NCBI GenBank assembly: GCA_017991275.1
Contig: JAGNMH010000016.1
Span: 2,153 to 18,479, forward strand
Source: Acidobacteriota bacterium
GTDB taxonomy: Bacteria > Acidobacteriota > Blastocatellia > RBC074
DNA length: 16,327 nucleotides
Direction: 5' to 3'
Shown here: positions 6,416 through 16,000 of the stretch, one piece after another
How positions within the stretch are numbered: position 1 is the first letter of the stretch
Layout of the letters: every line of letters starts with the position of its first letter
Notes under the pieces: model-generated
What the model was told of the DNA's origin: nothing
Databases searched by the model: none
What the model saw: only the letters and a program-made list of their open reading frames with translations
Made by a program: the position numbers and the translations under genes

Positions 6416-7762
6416 TTAGACTTTTTCAGGCACAACAAAAGGAGCGCGGTATTTATCGCGCAGCATCAAGTTGGCTTTTGGATCGTTGGCGATCACTTCT
6501 TTGACCGGGTCGAAATCCAGCGAACGGCCTGTGCGATAGGAAATGTTTGCCAGGTGCATCAAGGCCGATGACAAATGGCCTTCTTCGATTTCGGCATTCA
6601 GGTCTTCGCGTTTGCGGCTGCGAACGGCTTGGATGAAGTTGACCCAGTTGCTGGCTCCTTCGGCGCGACTCGGCCCCGGTTCCTGCTTCTTGCCCAGGAA
6701 GGTTTTGTAAGACGTGTAACCTTCAATCGCCATATAACCTTCTGAACCGTAAAAGATATTGCCGATACAGTTGCTGTCCGTGACCAGACCTTTGGGGTCT
6801 TTGCGTTGTCCGATGCCTGCTTCGTTGTTCGACATCCAGTGACGGACTTCAAAAACGATCATTTTCTTTTTGCCGTTCACATCGAATTCCAGGTTGGAAA
6901 TCATCGTGTTCGGAGTAGTTTGGTCATCATCGAACATAAAGTGGCCGCCCATCGAAAAGACTTTGTTCGGCAGGGTCACGCCCAATCCCCAGCGGCAAAT
7001 ATCCATTTCGTGAATGCCCTGGTTGCCGATGTCTCCATTGCCGTAATCCCAGTTCCAATGCCAGTTGTAATGGAATCGGTTTTCGTTGAACGCGCGCTTA
7101 GGAGCTGGGCCAGTCCACAAATCGTAATCCACTCCGGCGGGCACAGCCGAATCCGGTTTTTTGCCGATAGTGTCGCGCCATTTGAAACACAATCCACGGG
7201 TCATATACACCTCGCCGATGACGCCTTCTTTCAATTTCTGCATGCCTTCGCGCAAGGCCGGGGTCGAACGGCTGTTGGTCCCATGCTGAACAATACGGTT
7301 GTATTTGCGGGCGGCAGCGACCAGTTGCTTGCCTTCCCAGTAACTGTGCGAGCAGGGTTTTTCTACGTAAACGTCTTTGCCCGCCTGACAAGCCCAGATG
7401 CCAATTAAGCTGTGCCAGTGGTTCGGCGTGGCGATGGAGATGGCGTCAATGGATTTGTCTTCCAGTAATTTGCGAATGTCCACGAATGCTTGCGGCTTTT
7501 TGCCTGAAGCCTTCTCGATTTCGCTGATGCGTTGGTTGCGGATTTTTTCGTCCACATCGCAGATGGCGGCGATCTCGACGTTCTGCATTTTCAGGTATTC
7601 ACGGATGTGTGAATTGCCTTGAGCCTTAACGCCTACGCAGGCGACGCGGATGGTGTCATTCGGGCTCTTCACGTTTGCGGCATACGAGTTGATATTGAAA
7701 CCAAGCGTGCCAACAGTTGCGGCAGCAGCGGATGATTTCAAAAAATCACGGCGATTGTTCAT
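6416..7762 (-). CDS. Tat-exported Gfo/Idh/MocA-family oxidoreductase
   Basis: This 448-residue NAD(P)-dependent sugar-type oxidoreductase homologue begins with a twin-arginine signal (MNNRRDFLKSSAAAA). The N-terminal Rossmann half starts at VACVGVKAQGNSH (40-52), where the glycine-rich loop is degenerate. It includes ICDVDE (67-72) and the family motif VEKP (133-136, K135 catalytic in relatives). The C-terminal half has NGDIGNQGIHEMDICRWG (242-259) with H251 and D254 in the usual active-site region. Secreted members are frequent in Acidobacteriota and Planctomycetes; their cofactor is thought to be pre-bound before export. AGGAG precedes the ATG by about 8 bases. The substrate cannot be told from sequence. 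It diverges from the dioxygenase pair. Confidence 0.9.
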   Translation of the reverse strand: MNNRRDFLKSSAAAATVGTLGFNINSYAANVKSPNDTIRVACVGVKAQGNSHIREYLKMQNVEIAAICDVDEKIRNQRISEIEKASGKKPQAFVDIRKLLEDKSIDAISIATPNHWHSLIGIWACQAGKDVYVEKPCSHSYWEGKQLVAAARKYNRIVQHGTNSRSTPALREGMQKLKEGVIGEVYMTRGLCFKWRDTIGKKPDSAVPAGVDYDLWTGPAPKRAFNENRFHYNWHWNWDYGNGDIGNQGIHEMDICRWGLGVTLPNKVFSMGGHFMFDDDQTTPNTMISNLEFDVNGKKKMIVFEVRHWMSNNEAGIGQRKDPKGLVTDSNCIGNIFYGSEGYMAIEGYTSYKTFLGKKQEPGPSRAEGASNWVNFIQAVRSRKREDLNAEIEEGHLSSALMHLANISYRTGRSLDFDPVKEVIANDPKANLMLRDKYRAPFVVPEKV

Positions 7763-7936
7763 CTTCTTCTCTCCTGAATGGTTGGGTTGATGGTTTGAAC
7801 AGGTGCGGAACTACCAGACGATCACATTTTTGCCACAATTGGATTGGTAAGACAAGCTGATCGAAGTGCAATTCGGTCACACTATTGAATCGGGCGCCGA
7901 TAAATGCGCCACAAAAATCACATGAGGGAGAAAAAA

Positions 7937-9520
7937 ATGTCGAAACAAAAAAATCAAGTTAGCCGGCGCGAAGCTTTGCGGTTGATGGGAGCAGTGGGCG
8001 CAACGGCTCTGGCCGTAGGCGGAAACAATACGGCTCTTAAGCTTTGGCCGACAGCAAACCCTGCAGTTGCCGCCGAAGCAGTCAAGCCGTTGGCCGGCCA
8101 ATCGGGGGCGGCGAATTTCGCCAATCCGGCATTGTCTTCATTGTTTGAGCCAATGCCGCGTGTGAAGTTTGATGTCAATCAGTTGTCTTGCGTGACCAAG
8201 CCCGCCTTGACCGAGGGGCCTTTCTTTGTGGATGAAAAGCTGAATCGTTCAGACATTCGGCCTGATCCGTCAAACAACACGGTCAAGCCGGGCGCTCAGT
8301 TGAAGCTCAAGTTTTTTGTCAGCCGGGTCACTGGCGCGGCTTGCGTGCCGCTGGTCGGCGCCTGGTTCGATATATGGCACACCGACGCTTTGGGCGCGTA
8401 CTCCGACGTCAACGGGCAGGGCAATCCAAACAATCTGGGACAGAAATTTTTGCGCGGTTATCAGGTGACGGATGCCAACGGCTCTGTCGAATTTACGACA
8501 ATCTATCCTGGCTGGTATCAGGGACGGACAGTTCATATTCATTACAAAGTCCGTCTGTTTGACGGAGCGACCAGAATTTACGATTTCACTTCGCAATTGA
8601 CCTTTGACGACACGCTGACCGATCAGGTTTTCACGCAGGCTCCATACAACACCAAAGGCGCTCGTGGCACACGCAACAGCAACGACGGCATCGCGCAGCA
8701 GGGCGGAACGGCAATTTTGCTGGATGTGACTTCGGATGGAGCAGGCGGTTACGCGGCGACTTACAGTTTAGGACTGGCGGGATTGCCAGCCACAGTCGCG
8801 GCAGTCTCGACAGTTTCAGCGGCGACCTTTGCGTCGGGCGCGCTGGCTGGCGATTCAATTGGGGCTTTATTCGGGTCTGATTTGGCGACAACCACTGCGG
8901 CGGCATCAACTACTCCGCTGCCTACGACACTTGGCGGAGTTCAGGTGACGGTGCGCGATGCCAATGGAACTACGCGGAACGCTCCGCTGTTTTTCGCTTC
9001 GCCGACTCAGATCAATTTTCAGATTCCCGCGGGAACCAGCGCAGGCACGGCAACCATCTCAGTTTTACGGAACGGTTCGTCAGTCGGGCAGGGAACCCTG
9101 GCAATCGAATCTGTCACGCCGGGCTTGTTCACGGCAAACTCCACGGGGCAGGGCGTGCCAGCAGCCGTCGCTCTGCGCATCAAAGCCAACGGCGAGCAAA
9201 CTTATGAACCGGTTGTACAGTTCGATCAGGCGCAAGCCAAATTTGTTGCTGTGCCGCTTGATCTGGGATCAGCGACCGATCAACTTTATTTGATTCCATT
9301 CGGCACCGGCTTCCGAAACCGTAGCGCACTTTCCGCTGTCTCCTGTACTATTGGCGGCGCAAACGCAGAAGTTATTTACGCCGGAGCGCAAGGCCAGCTT
9401 GTCGGCGTGGATCAAGCCAACATTTTGATTCCGCGTAGTGTGGCCGGGCGAGGTAACGTTGATCTGGTCTTTAGTGCAGATGGCAAAACCGCCAACACCG
9501 TTTCGATTAACATCAAGTAG
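7937..9520 (+). CDS. Tat-exported intradiol dioxygenase fused to Solibacter C-terminal domain
   Basis: The 527-residue protein starts best at 7937, where GAGGGAG (7924-7930) is 6 bases upstream. A Tat-like signal (SRREALRLMGAVGATALAVGG) leads into an intradiol ring-cleavage dioxygenase domain at about 85-280. The 2-Tyr/2-His Fe(III) ligands are visible: Y155 (HTDALGAYSDV), Y194 (PGWYQGR), H200 and H202 (HIH). The TEGPFF motif (92-97) is typical of the family. From about residue 290 to the end the sequence matches the TIGR03437 Solibacter C-terminal domain: a FASGALAGDSIGALFGSDLA opening, APLFFASPTQINFQIPAG, VTPGLFTAN and DQANILIPRS. That domain is all-beta and its role is unknown. Catechol-like compounds are the expected substrate class. 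A second dioxygenase lies 79 bases downstream. Confidence 0.9.
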   Translation: MSKQKNQVSRREALRLMGAVGATALAVGGNNTALKLWPTANPAVAAEAVKPLAGQSGAANFANPALSSLFEPMPRVKFDVNQLSCVTKPALTEGPFFVDEKLNRSDIRPDPSNNTVKPGAQLKLKFFVSRVTGAACVPLVGAWFDIWHTDALGAYSDVNGQGNPNNLGQKFLRGYQVTDANGSVEFTTIYPGWYQGRTVHIHYKVRLFDGATRIYDFTSQLTFDDTLTDQVFTQAPYNTKGARGTRNSNDGIAQQGGTAILLDVTSDGAGGYAATYSLGLAGLPATVAAVSTVSAATFASGALAGDSIGALFGSDLATTTAAASTTPLPTTLGGVQVTVRDANGTTRNAPLFFASPTQINFQIPAGTSAGTATISVLRNGSSVGQGTLAIESVTPGLFTANSTGQGVPAAVALRIKANGEQTYEPVVQFDQAQAKFVAVPLDLGSATDQLYLIPFGTGFRNRSALSAVSCTIGGANAEVIYAGAQGQLVGVDQANILIPRSVAGRGNVDLVFSADGKTANTVSINIK

Positions 9521-9599
9521 TCGCTTGTATCAGTAGCCCGCGTCTAAGCAAGGGCATTTACCGACACGGCGAGTTTCCCAACCCAAAAGGAGAACAGCA

Positions 9600-10310
9600 A
9601 TGAACAATCATTCAATTTACGCGCGCCGCGATTTTCTGGGCGCTGCTGCTTGGACGCTGGCAGCCGGAGCCGCCGCGCTTTATGTGCCGGGCGTGTTTGC
9701 TCAGCAATTGCAACAGACTCCGCGCCAGACCGAAGGGCCGTTTTATCCAAACAAACTGCCGCTGGACACAGACAATGACTTGCTGATCCTGAACGACAAC
9801 ATTACGCCTGCCGTTGGCGAAGTCACACATTTGACTGGGCGCGTACTCAACGCCAAAGGCGAACCAGTTCGCAATGCCGTAGTTGAAATCTGGCAATGCG
9901 ATCACAACGGCAAATACATTCACACAGGCGACACCAACAAGGTCAACCCCGATTTGAACTTCCAAGGTTTTGGGCGTTTCGTGACAGGCTCGACGGGCGA
10001 GTATTACTTCCGCACGATCAAACCGGTTCCGTATCCCGGACGAACTCCTCACATTCATTACATAGTCAAACAGGCCGACAAGCGCATGTTGACGACTCAG
10101 TTGTACGTCAAAGGCTTTGCCGGAAATGAAAAGGACGGCATCTGGAAGGGGTTGGGGCAGAAAGCCAGTTTGGTCACCACCGAATTCAAACCGGTGAAAG
10201 ATTCCAAGATCGGCGAACTGGCCGCGCACTTTGAAATCGTGCTTGGCAATACTCCCGAAGACCCCAAGCAGGATCAATTCAGAGGCGGCCCGCCACCGCG
10301 ACGCGGATAG
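9600..10310 (+). CDS. Tat-exported intradiol ring-cleavage dioxygenase
   Basis: This 236-residue protein resembles the protocatechuate 3,4-dioxygenase family but is a single exported chain. The signal carries RRDFLGAAAW (9-18), with likely cleavage after VFAQ (32-35). The domain begins TEGPFYP (44-50). Predicted Fe(III) ligands are Y106 (CDHNGKYIH), Y145 (PVPYPGR), H151 and H153 (HIH). The tail is Pro/Arg/Gly-rich (GGPPPRRG). AAGGAG lies 6 bases before the ATG. It follows the first dioxygenase on the same strand and is probably co-transcribed. No muconate-processing or cytoplasmic catechol genes are nearby, so this is not a standard beta-ketoadipate operon. The substrate is unknown; secreted relatives may act on extracellular catechols. 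Confidence 0.92.
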   Translation: MNNHSIYARRDFLGAAAWTLAAGAAALYVPGVFAQQLQQTPRQTEGPFYPNKLPLDTDNDLLILNDNITPAVGEVTHLTGRVLNAKGEPVRNAVVEIWQCDHNGKYIHTGDTNKVNPDLNFQGFGRFVTGSTGEYYFRTIKPVPYPGRTPHIHYIVKQADKRMLTTQLYVKGFAGNEKDGIWKGLGQKASLVTTEFKPVKDSKIGELAAHFEIVLGNTPEDPKQDQFRGGPPPRRG

Positions 10311-10320
10311 GCCAAGTTAA

Positions 10321-10414
10321 TTTTCCATTTGTCATTTGGGGTTTGAAGTTTGTCATTGGCTTTTCGCGCCAGCTACACAATGACAATTGAAAAAAACCAA
10401 ATGACAAATGAAAA
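10321..10414. repeat. Imperfect inverted repeat with about 38-base arms
   Basis: The left arm (10321-10358) and right arm (about 10378-10414) are imperfect inverted complements around a 19-base centre. Exact pairs include CATTTGTCATTTGG (10326-10339) with its complement at 10397-10410, and TGTCATTG (10351-10358) with CAATGACA (10378-10385). The element fills most of the gap between the second dioxygenase and the VWFA gene and ends just before the latter's Shine-Dalgarno. It encodes nothing visible. It may be a small palindromic repeat of the genome or a hairpin in the transcript. Confidence 0.7.
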
Positions 10415-10428
10415 ATGTAAGAGGTTGT

Positions 10429-11796
10429 ATGCGAACAGTATTTCATCGTTTCCTCACATTTGTGTTGGTCGTGGCTGTCGCGCTCAACGCCTTTGCCGTC
10501 ATTGCCCAAAAACAAGACGACCGAAAAAAGACTCAGCCCGCCGAGCAACAAGCTGCCATCAAACAAGCCATCGGCAAAAATGAAGCCGATTTGGTGTTGG
10601 TTCCGGCTCTGGCCAGCGACAGCAGCGATTCGTATGTCTCCGACCTTCGCAAAGAAGAGTTCGTCATCACTGAAGATGGTATTAAACAACCCACCGCTTT
10701 TTTTGCTGATATTAAAGAACCTTTCCACGTTGTGTTATTGATAGACACTGGTTTAAGTCTGAACCCGGAAGACCTGCGGCGAGTCAAAATGGCGGCTCGT
10801 GAGTTTCTGGAACAGCTCAGAGGCGGCGATCGGGTCAGCGTGATTTCCTTCAATGATTCCGTCAAAGAGGGCTGTGACTTCACCGGCGACCTTAACCTTA
10901 TACGCCAGACGATTAATAACATTCCGGCGGGTGGTGGAACCAAAGTGTACGACGCCCTGGCTTTTGCGTTGGGCAGTTTGAAGCGGGCAAAAGCCAAACG
11001 CAGCGCGATAATTCTGCTGACTGACGGCGTTGACTGGCACAGCGATTCGGCCACTTTCGACAGCAGCATTCAGGAATTGGAGCAATCGGGCGTCGCCGTT
11101 TACTCGATTCGATACAACAATCGCTTGCAGGTTGAAACGATGCTGCGAAAACAAAGAGTGACGGACTTCGACGCGGTTTTTGGAGTAAATGGAATTGGCA
11201 GCGCCGGTTCAACCCCGACAACAGGAGTTGTGGACACCCGTGACTCCGCGCAACAGTCCGGTCAATCCGATCAACAACCTTCGTGGAAATTGCCGACTCC
11301 GACTGGCAAGACTCCGCCAGTCAGGCGCGCTCCTTATCCTGATGACCGTTCACCAAATGGCAGAGGCGCGCCATTGCCAGGCGAACCCAATAGCCAACCG
11401 GATATGCGGAAATCGCCTGATCCCCGCGATTACCCGGACAAAACTCGCTCCGGGTCAACGGAGCCGGATGCTCCAAGCGTCGCTAGAACTCCGAAAACTG
11501 CGGGGCGTTTACCGCCAGGCGAGATAGATTCAACTCTGGACAAGGCATACAGCACAGCGGATCAATACCTGAAAACGTTGGCTGAAATGACTGGCGGAGA
11601 GTTGCACCGAACCGAGAAGATTCCGGATTTGCCGGACATTTTTCAGCGAATTACCAGTGATTTGCGCAACCAATACCTGCTCGGTTATTACTCGACCAAT
11701 GCCGCCCGTGATGGCAAATACCGCAAGATCAAAGTTCAAACAACGCGCAAAGAAGTGGTTATTCGTTCGCGTTCAGGTTATCGCGCTGGTAAGTAG
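10429..11796 (+). CDS. VWFA-related secreted protein of the acidobacterial type
   Basis: The 455-residue protein starts best at 10429, with AAGAGG at 10419-10424. An ATG at 10408 overlaps the palindromic repeat and is less likely. A signal peptide (residues 1-26, ending AVIAQ) is followed by a short beta region (LVPALASDSSDSYVSDLRKE, 57-76). The VWA domain spans about 98-245, with MIDAS elements IDTGLS (105-110), T171 (GGGTKVYDA) and TDG (198-200). The MIDAS reads D-x-G-x-S, with glycine where serine is usual. Residues 258-365 are a Pro/Ser/Thr/Arg-rich insert. The domain resumes at about 366 and ends with LRNQYLLGYYSTNAARDGKY and RSRSGYRA, the TIGR03436 hallmark. It is probably a periplasmic or surface adhesion or assembly protein of unknown partner. 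Confidence 0.9.
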   Translation: MRTVFHRFLTFVLVVAVALNAFAVIAQKQDDRKKTQPAEQQAAIKQAIGKNEADLVLVPALASDSSDSYVSDLRKEEFVITEDGIKQPTAFFADIKEPFHVVLLIDTGLSLNPEDLRRVKMAAREFLEQLRGGDRVSVISFNDSVKEGCDFTGDLNLIRQTINNIPAGGGTKVYDALAFALGSLKRAKAKRSAIILLTDGVDWHSDSATFDSSIQELEQSGVAVYSIRYNNRLQVETMLRKQRVTDFDAVFGVNGIGSAGSTPTTGVVDTRDSAQQSGQSDQQPSWKLPTPTGKTPPVRRAPYPDDRSPNGRGAPLPGEPNSQPDMRKSPDPRDYPDKTRSGSTEPDAPSVARTPKTAGRLPPGEIDSTLDKAYSTADQYLKTLAEMTGGELHRTEKIPDLPDIFQRITSDLRNQYLLGYYSTNAARDGKYRKIKVQTTRKEVVIRSRSGYRAGK

Positions 11797-11919
11797 CGAT
11801 GTTGGGCGAACTGTCCGGTTTGCCTATCGCAGAAAGAACTCTTGAAGCACAAAGCGTGACTGACCGAAACCGCAATCTGGACAGCTCGCGCAACATCACC
11901 TCTGAGGAGAATCAGTTCA

Positions 11920-13011
11920 ATGAATAAGTTTGCTTGTTTGTTTGTTGCCATCTTGCTGGTCGCTGCCGTCGGATGCTCGAAAGAATCGCCGAAGCCTGCG
12001 ACGAAAGAAACGGCAACCGCTCCCGCTGCGCCTGCGAAAATTCCTGAATGGAAATCGGGCTATCGCATTTTCGTCACCAACGAAACTTCCGGCGACCTGA
12101 GCATCATTGACGGAGCTACGCTGGAAGTCATCGGCACGGTTCCGCTGGGCAAACGTCCGCGAGGCATTCACGCCAGCCCCGACGGCAAAACGATTTATGT
12201 CGCGCTTAGTGGTTCGCCGCTGGCTCCGCCGGGTGTGGACGAAAGCACCTTGCCTCCGCCGGATAAAAGCGCCGACGGCATTGGCGTGTATGACATTGAG
12301 CAAAACAAGATTGTCCGAATCATGGAAAGCGGTTCCGATCCTGAAAACTTCGACATTAGCCGCGACGGAAACACCATCTTCGTTTCCAACGAAGACATTG
12401 GCGGCGTCAGCATCGTGGACATTCCATCTGGAAAGCTGGTTCAAACAATCCTGACCGGCGGAGAAGCTGAAGGCGTGGCGCTGGCTCCAGACGGCAAGTT
12501 GGTTTACACCACAGAAGAAAACGACGGAACGGTTTCGGTTGTAGATGTGGCCGCGCGCAAAAAGGTCAAAAGCTTCAAGGTTGGACGCCGCCCGCGCAAC
12601 ATCATTTTCCTGCCCGACGGCAAACGAGCTTATGTGACAGCGGAAAACGACGGCACAGTTGTAGTTTTCGACGCTTTGAAAAATGCTCCGATCAAAACCA
12701 TAGAACTTGGCAAAGCCGGAGAGATCAAGCCGATGGGATTCGCCCTTTCGCCGGACGCTGCCCAGCTTTTTGTCAGCACGGGGCGAGGCAAAATGGTTTT
12801 CGTCATAGATACCAAAACTAACCAAGTGGCTGGTTCGTTTGAAGTCGGAGTGCGCCCCTGGGGCATTGGGCTTTCGCCGGATGGCAAAACCCTGTTCACG
12901 GCAAACGGCCCAGCTCAGGATGTTTCGGTGGTTGATGTCGCCAGCCAGGCCGTAACCAAAAAACTGAAACTGCCGGGCAATCCGTGGGGAGTTTTGGTGC
13001 TGAGCAAATAG
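11920..13011 (+). CDS. YVTN-family beta-propeller lipoprotein
   Basis: This 363-residue protein has a lipoprotein signal (MNKFACLFVAILLVAAVGCS) with lipidation expected at C19. A Lys/Ala/Pro/Thr-rich spacer of about 25 residues follows. The rest is a beta propeller with about seven blades of 40-45 residues, each built around S(R/P)DG followed by a beta strand such as TIYVAL, TIFVSN, LVYTTE, RAYVTA or TLFTAN, and then a VSVVDV-like strand. Such propellers serve as periplasmic binding or scaffold domains, often near oxidoreductases or metal-handling systems. No catalytic site is evident. GAGGAGA (11904-11910) lies 9 bases before the ATG. It follows the VWFA gene after 123 bases and ends at a strong terminator. 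Confidence 0.9.
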   Translation: MNKFACLFVAILLVAAVGCSKESPKPATKETATAPAAPAKIPEWKSGYRIFVTNETSGDLSIIDGATLEVIGTVPLGKRPRGIHASPDGKTIYVALSGSPLAPPGVDESTLPPPDKSADGIGVYDIEQNKIVRIMESGSDPENFDISRDGNTIFVSNEDIGGVSIVDIPSGKLVQTILTGGEAEGVALAPDGKLVYTTEENDGTVSVVDVAARKKVKSFKVGRRPRNIIFLPDGKRAYVTAENDGTVVVFDALKNAPIKTIELGKAGEIKPMGFALSPDAAQLFVSTGRGKMVFVIDTKTNQVAGSFEVGVRPWGIGLSPDGKTLFTANGPAQDVSVVDVASQAVTKKLKLPGNPWGVLVLSK

Positions 13012-13028
13012 TTCTGCGATCATAAAAC

Positions 13029-13066
13029 AATCGCCGCAGCGGAGAAGCCTCTCCGCTGCGGCGATT
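13029..13066. terminator. Bidirectional intrinsic terminator with 17-bp GC-rich stem
   Basis: A perfect 17-bp stem pairs 13029-13045 with 13050-13066 around an AGCC loop. A T-rich tail (TTTTGTTTT) follows on the plus strand and its AAAACAA counterpart lies on the other side. It separates the convergent propeller gene and the TonB-dependent receptor gene and can end both transcripts. Confidence 0.95.
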
Positions 13067-13091
13067 TTGTTTTGAAGGTTGATGCCAAACT

Positions 13092-16000
13092 TTAGAAGTT
13101 CAGTTTCAATCCCATGACAATGCGGCGAGCGTTCGCTGCACCCGTGTAGGAGCCAAAGAGTGCATTGACCTGAGCGCCGGTGTTCAGATCAAAGCGTCCC
13201 GTGGTATCCACTGAGCTAAACTGCGTGTGGTTGAACGTGTTGTAGGTCTCCAGGCGATATTGCAACCTGAAGGCTCCTTCACGGCCAAATACGAAATTCT
13301 TGAACAGCGAAATGTCCCAGTTATTTGTGCCAGGCCCGCGAATCAGGTCTTTCGCAGCATTGCCAATGCCTAGTTCGGCGCGTGTCGGCGGACGCACTAC
13401 TGAGGTATCGAAATACCGTGCAAACGTGCGGTCGCTTTTTGGCAAAACCGGGTTGCCCGTCAGTACAACACGACTGTCAATACCGCTGCCACTGGCACCG
13501 ATGATGTCGCTGCCTTGCACCAGACTGTAACCGATGCCGAGCGGCGACCCACTCAGGAAGCTGGTAATGCCCGAAACTTCCCAGCCATCCAACACCTGCT
13601 TGGCCACTGCGTTGTCACCCAGATGTTTGCTCATACCGGGAATCCGATAGACATAATTGATCGTCATATTATGTGTGCGGTCAAAGCCTGCTTTGCCGTA
13701 ATTGCGTACCCGCGGATTGATGAACGGATTGACGTTATTGTTGTTGCCATCCACCAAATCCATCGCTTTCGACCAGGTATAAGCCAGCCCGAAAGACAGG
13801 CTTGACGAGAAGCGGCGATTCGCCGAAACCTGCAAAGCATGGTAGTTCGAGTTCGAAGCGAATTCGATGTAGTTGATATCGGCAAACCCTTTGTACGGAC
13901 GCAGGAAGTTGTCCGGCAAAGGCGTGCGGTCGCCAGTGGCGGGGGCCGCAATGGTCGTGTCAGCGGAGGACGGCAGGAAGCGTCCGCCATACGGCACCGC
14001 ATTGATACTACGGCGTTGCAACAAATGGCGCGCCAGCGAACCGACATAGGCCACGTCAAGCACTGTGTTGAAGCCGATGTCGCGTTGCACACCGAAGCTG
14101 AAGTTATAAACCGTTGGCGGGTCGTAATCGCGTTGAATGCCGAACACACCCGACGGACTAACGCTCAACGGCGTCGCCAACAGGTCTTTGATCGTCGTGA
14201 AATTAGCCGTTGATGTAATGATGTTTGGCGGCAATTCGACTAATTGCAGCACCTGATCGTCGTTGAAGCGATCGTAAAACACTCCCAAACCGCCGCGCAC
14301 TGAAGTTTTGCCATCGCCAAAAACGTCATATGCAAATCCCAGACGCGGGCCAAACTGAACGCCTGGCGTATTGAGCACCTTTTCGTTGACGACATTCATC
14401 CCCTGGAACGGCGTGCCTGAACCCGGTGCGAAGGTGCCGATTTTCACTGTCGGTAAAATCTGGCCATTCACCGGATTGCGCGCGACACGGTTGGCACCTG
14501 AACAGGTAGTCAGATTGTTCAGACAGAATGGTTCAATCAGACGCGGTTGCTGTGCAGCGTTGTAAAGCTGCGGGTCGAAAAAGGCGAGTTTGTCGCCCGA
14601 GCTCAATGTCGGTTGAATTATGTAAAAGCGCAGCCCGTAATCTAAGGTGAGCTTTTTCGTTACCTTCCAGTTGTCCTGCGCGAACCACTCGATGTTTTTG
14701 TAACGCGCGTGGGCGTCCAATTTGCCATTGGCTTCGGTGTAGGAATCAACTGATCCAATCAGCGCATTTGAAAACGGATGGCCCGTGTTGAGCGGATTGT
14801 TATTGTTGTTATTGAAGCTGAACGTGCCGTTGAAAGCCGAGGCGCGCGCCGCGTTACGCGTTGTGTATTCCAAATAGAAGCCGGTCTTCAGATTGTGTTT
14901 GCCCCAAATCTTGGACAGGTTGTCCGAGAAGTTCCAGATGTTATTCGTGCCGAAGAACGGGAAGCGTTGTTCGATGTTGAATTGCGGCGCATTCGTCACG
15001 CCGCCAAAGGTTGCGTTGGGAATCAGGTTCAGTTTGTTGCTGCCCGGGAAGAATTGCGGCAGCGACAACCCGACCTTCGTGCGGTCGTTCCTGTCAACAC
15101 CAGCTTGATTGAGGGGCTCGACGGTTTGCAACGCTCGGTTGATGCCGAAAGTGAATTCGTTGGTCAGCGTCGGATCGAAGGTGTGGATGAGTGTCGAGAC
15201 CAAACCTTCGCTCTTAATCTGATACTTGATAGGAAACTGCGGCCAGACATTCGACGCAAGCACAAAATTGAAATCGCCTTTGTACTGCTCGTTGTTATGA
15301 ATGCCGCGCGCATAGAAAGTCGTCTTCGCTGATATATTCCAGTCCATGCGCAAAATCTCTTCGCGGCGTGGCTGGTCAACCGTGCTTTGGAAGACATTGT
15401 TGAAGGCGTAAGTCGGATTGTTGAAGTTTGGCAGCGGGAAAAGGCTCAGCAGCTTCTGCCCGTTCGCGTCAATCCGATTGGCCGGAATGATATTGCCGGG
15501 GAAACAAGCCGTTTGATCATTGGCATTGCAGTTCCCGGTTTTCAGGGGATCGCGGATGTAAAACTTATTTGGCACGCCTGCCGCGTTCACACCGGAAAAG
15601 CTCTGCGAAAAATCGCCCGCGCGTTCCAGCGCCGTTGGGTAATTCAGTGTCCCTTGCCGGGTCGGGTAACGGCGCGGTAAAAACTCCTGCGACCAAAAGA
15701 AGAACAACTTGTTGCGGTCTTTGTTAAAGCTCGTGCCCGGAATGATCACCGGGCCACCGATATTGCCGCCCCAGTAATTGAACCGGTAACGTTGCTTGTC
15801 AATGCCGCGCGCGTTGTTGAAATACTCGTTGGCGTTGAACTGTTCGTGGCGTTTGAAATAAAAGCCTCCGCCGTGAAAATCCTTGGTACCGTTTTTGATG
15901 ACAACGTTGATTGTTCCGCCGCTGCTGCGGCCATATTCGGCCTGATAGTTGGTCAGCAGCACTTTGACTTCGCCGATGGCGTCCAGACCTGGCGCGAGAT

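Noticed and set aside
9612..10277. A 221-codon open frame on the minus strand opposite the second dioxygenase
   Set aside because: The plus-strand gene has a Tat signal and all iron ligands. The antisense translation shows no family features.
11917..13023. A 368-codon open frame on the minus strand opposite the propeller gene
   Set aside because: It is the reverse-complement shadow of a clear lipoprotein with repeats and a good ribosome site. Its translation has no recognisable domain and no signal or ribosome site of its own.
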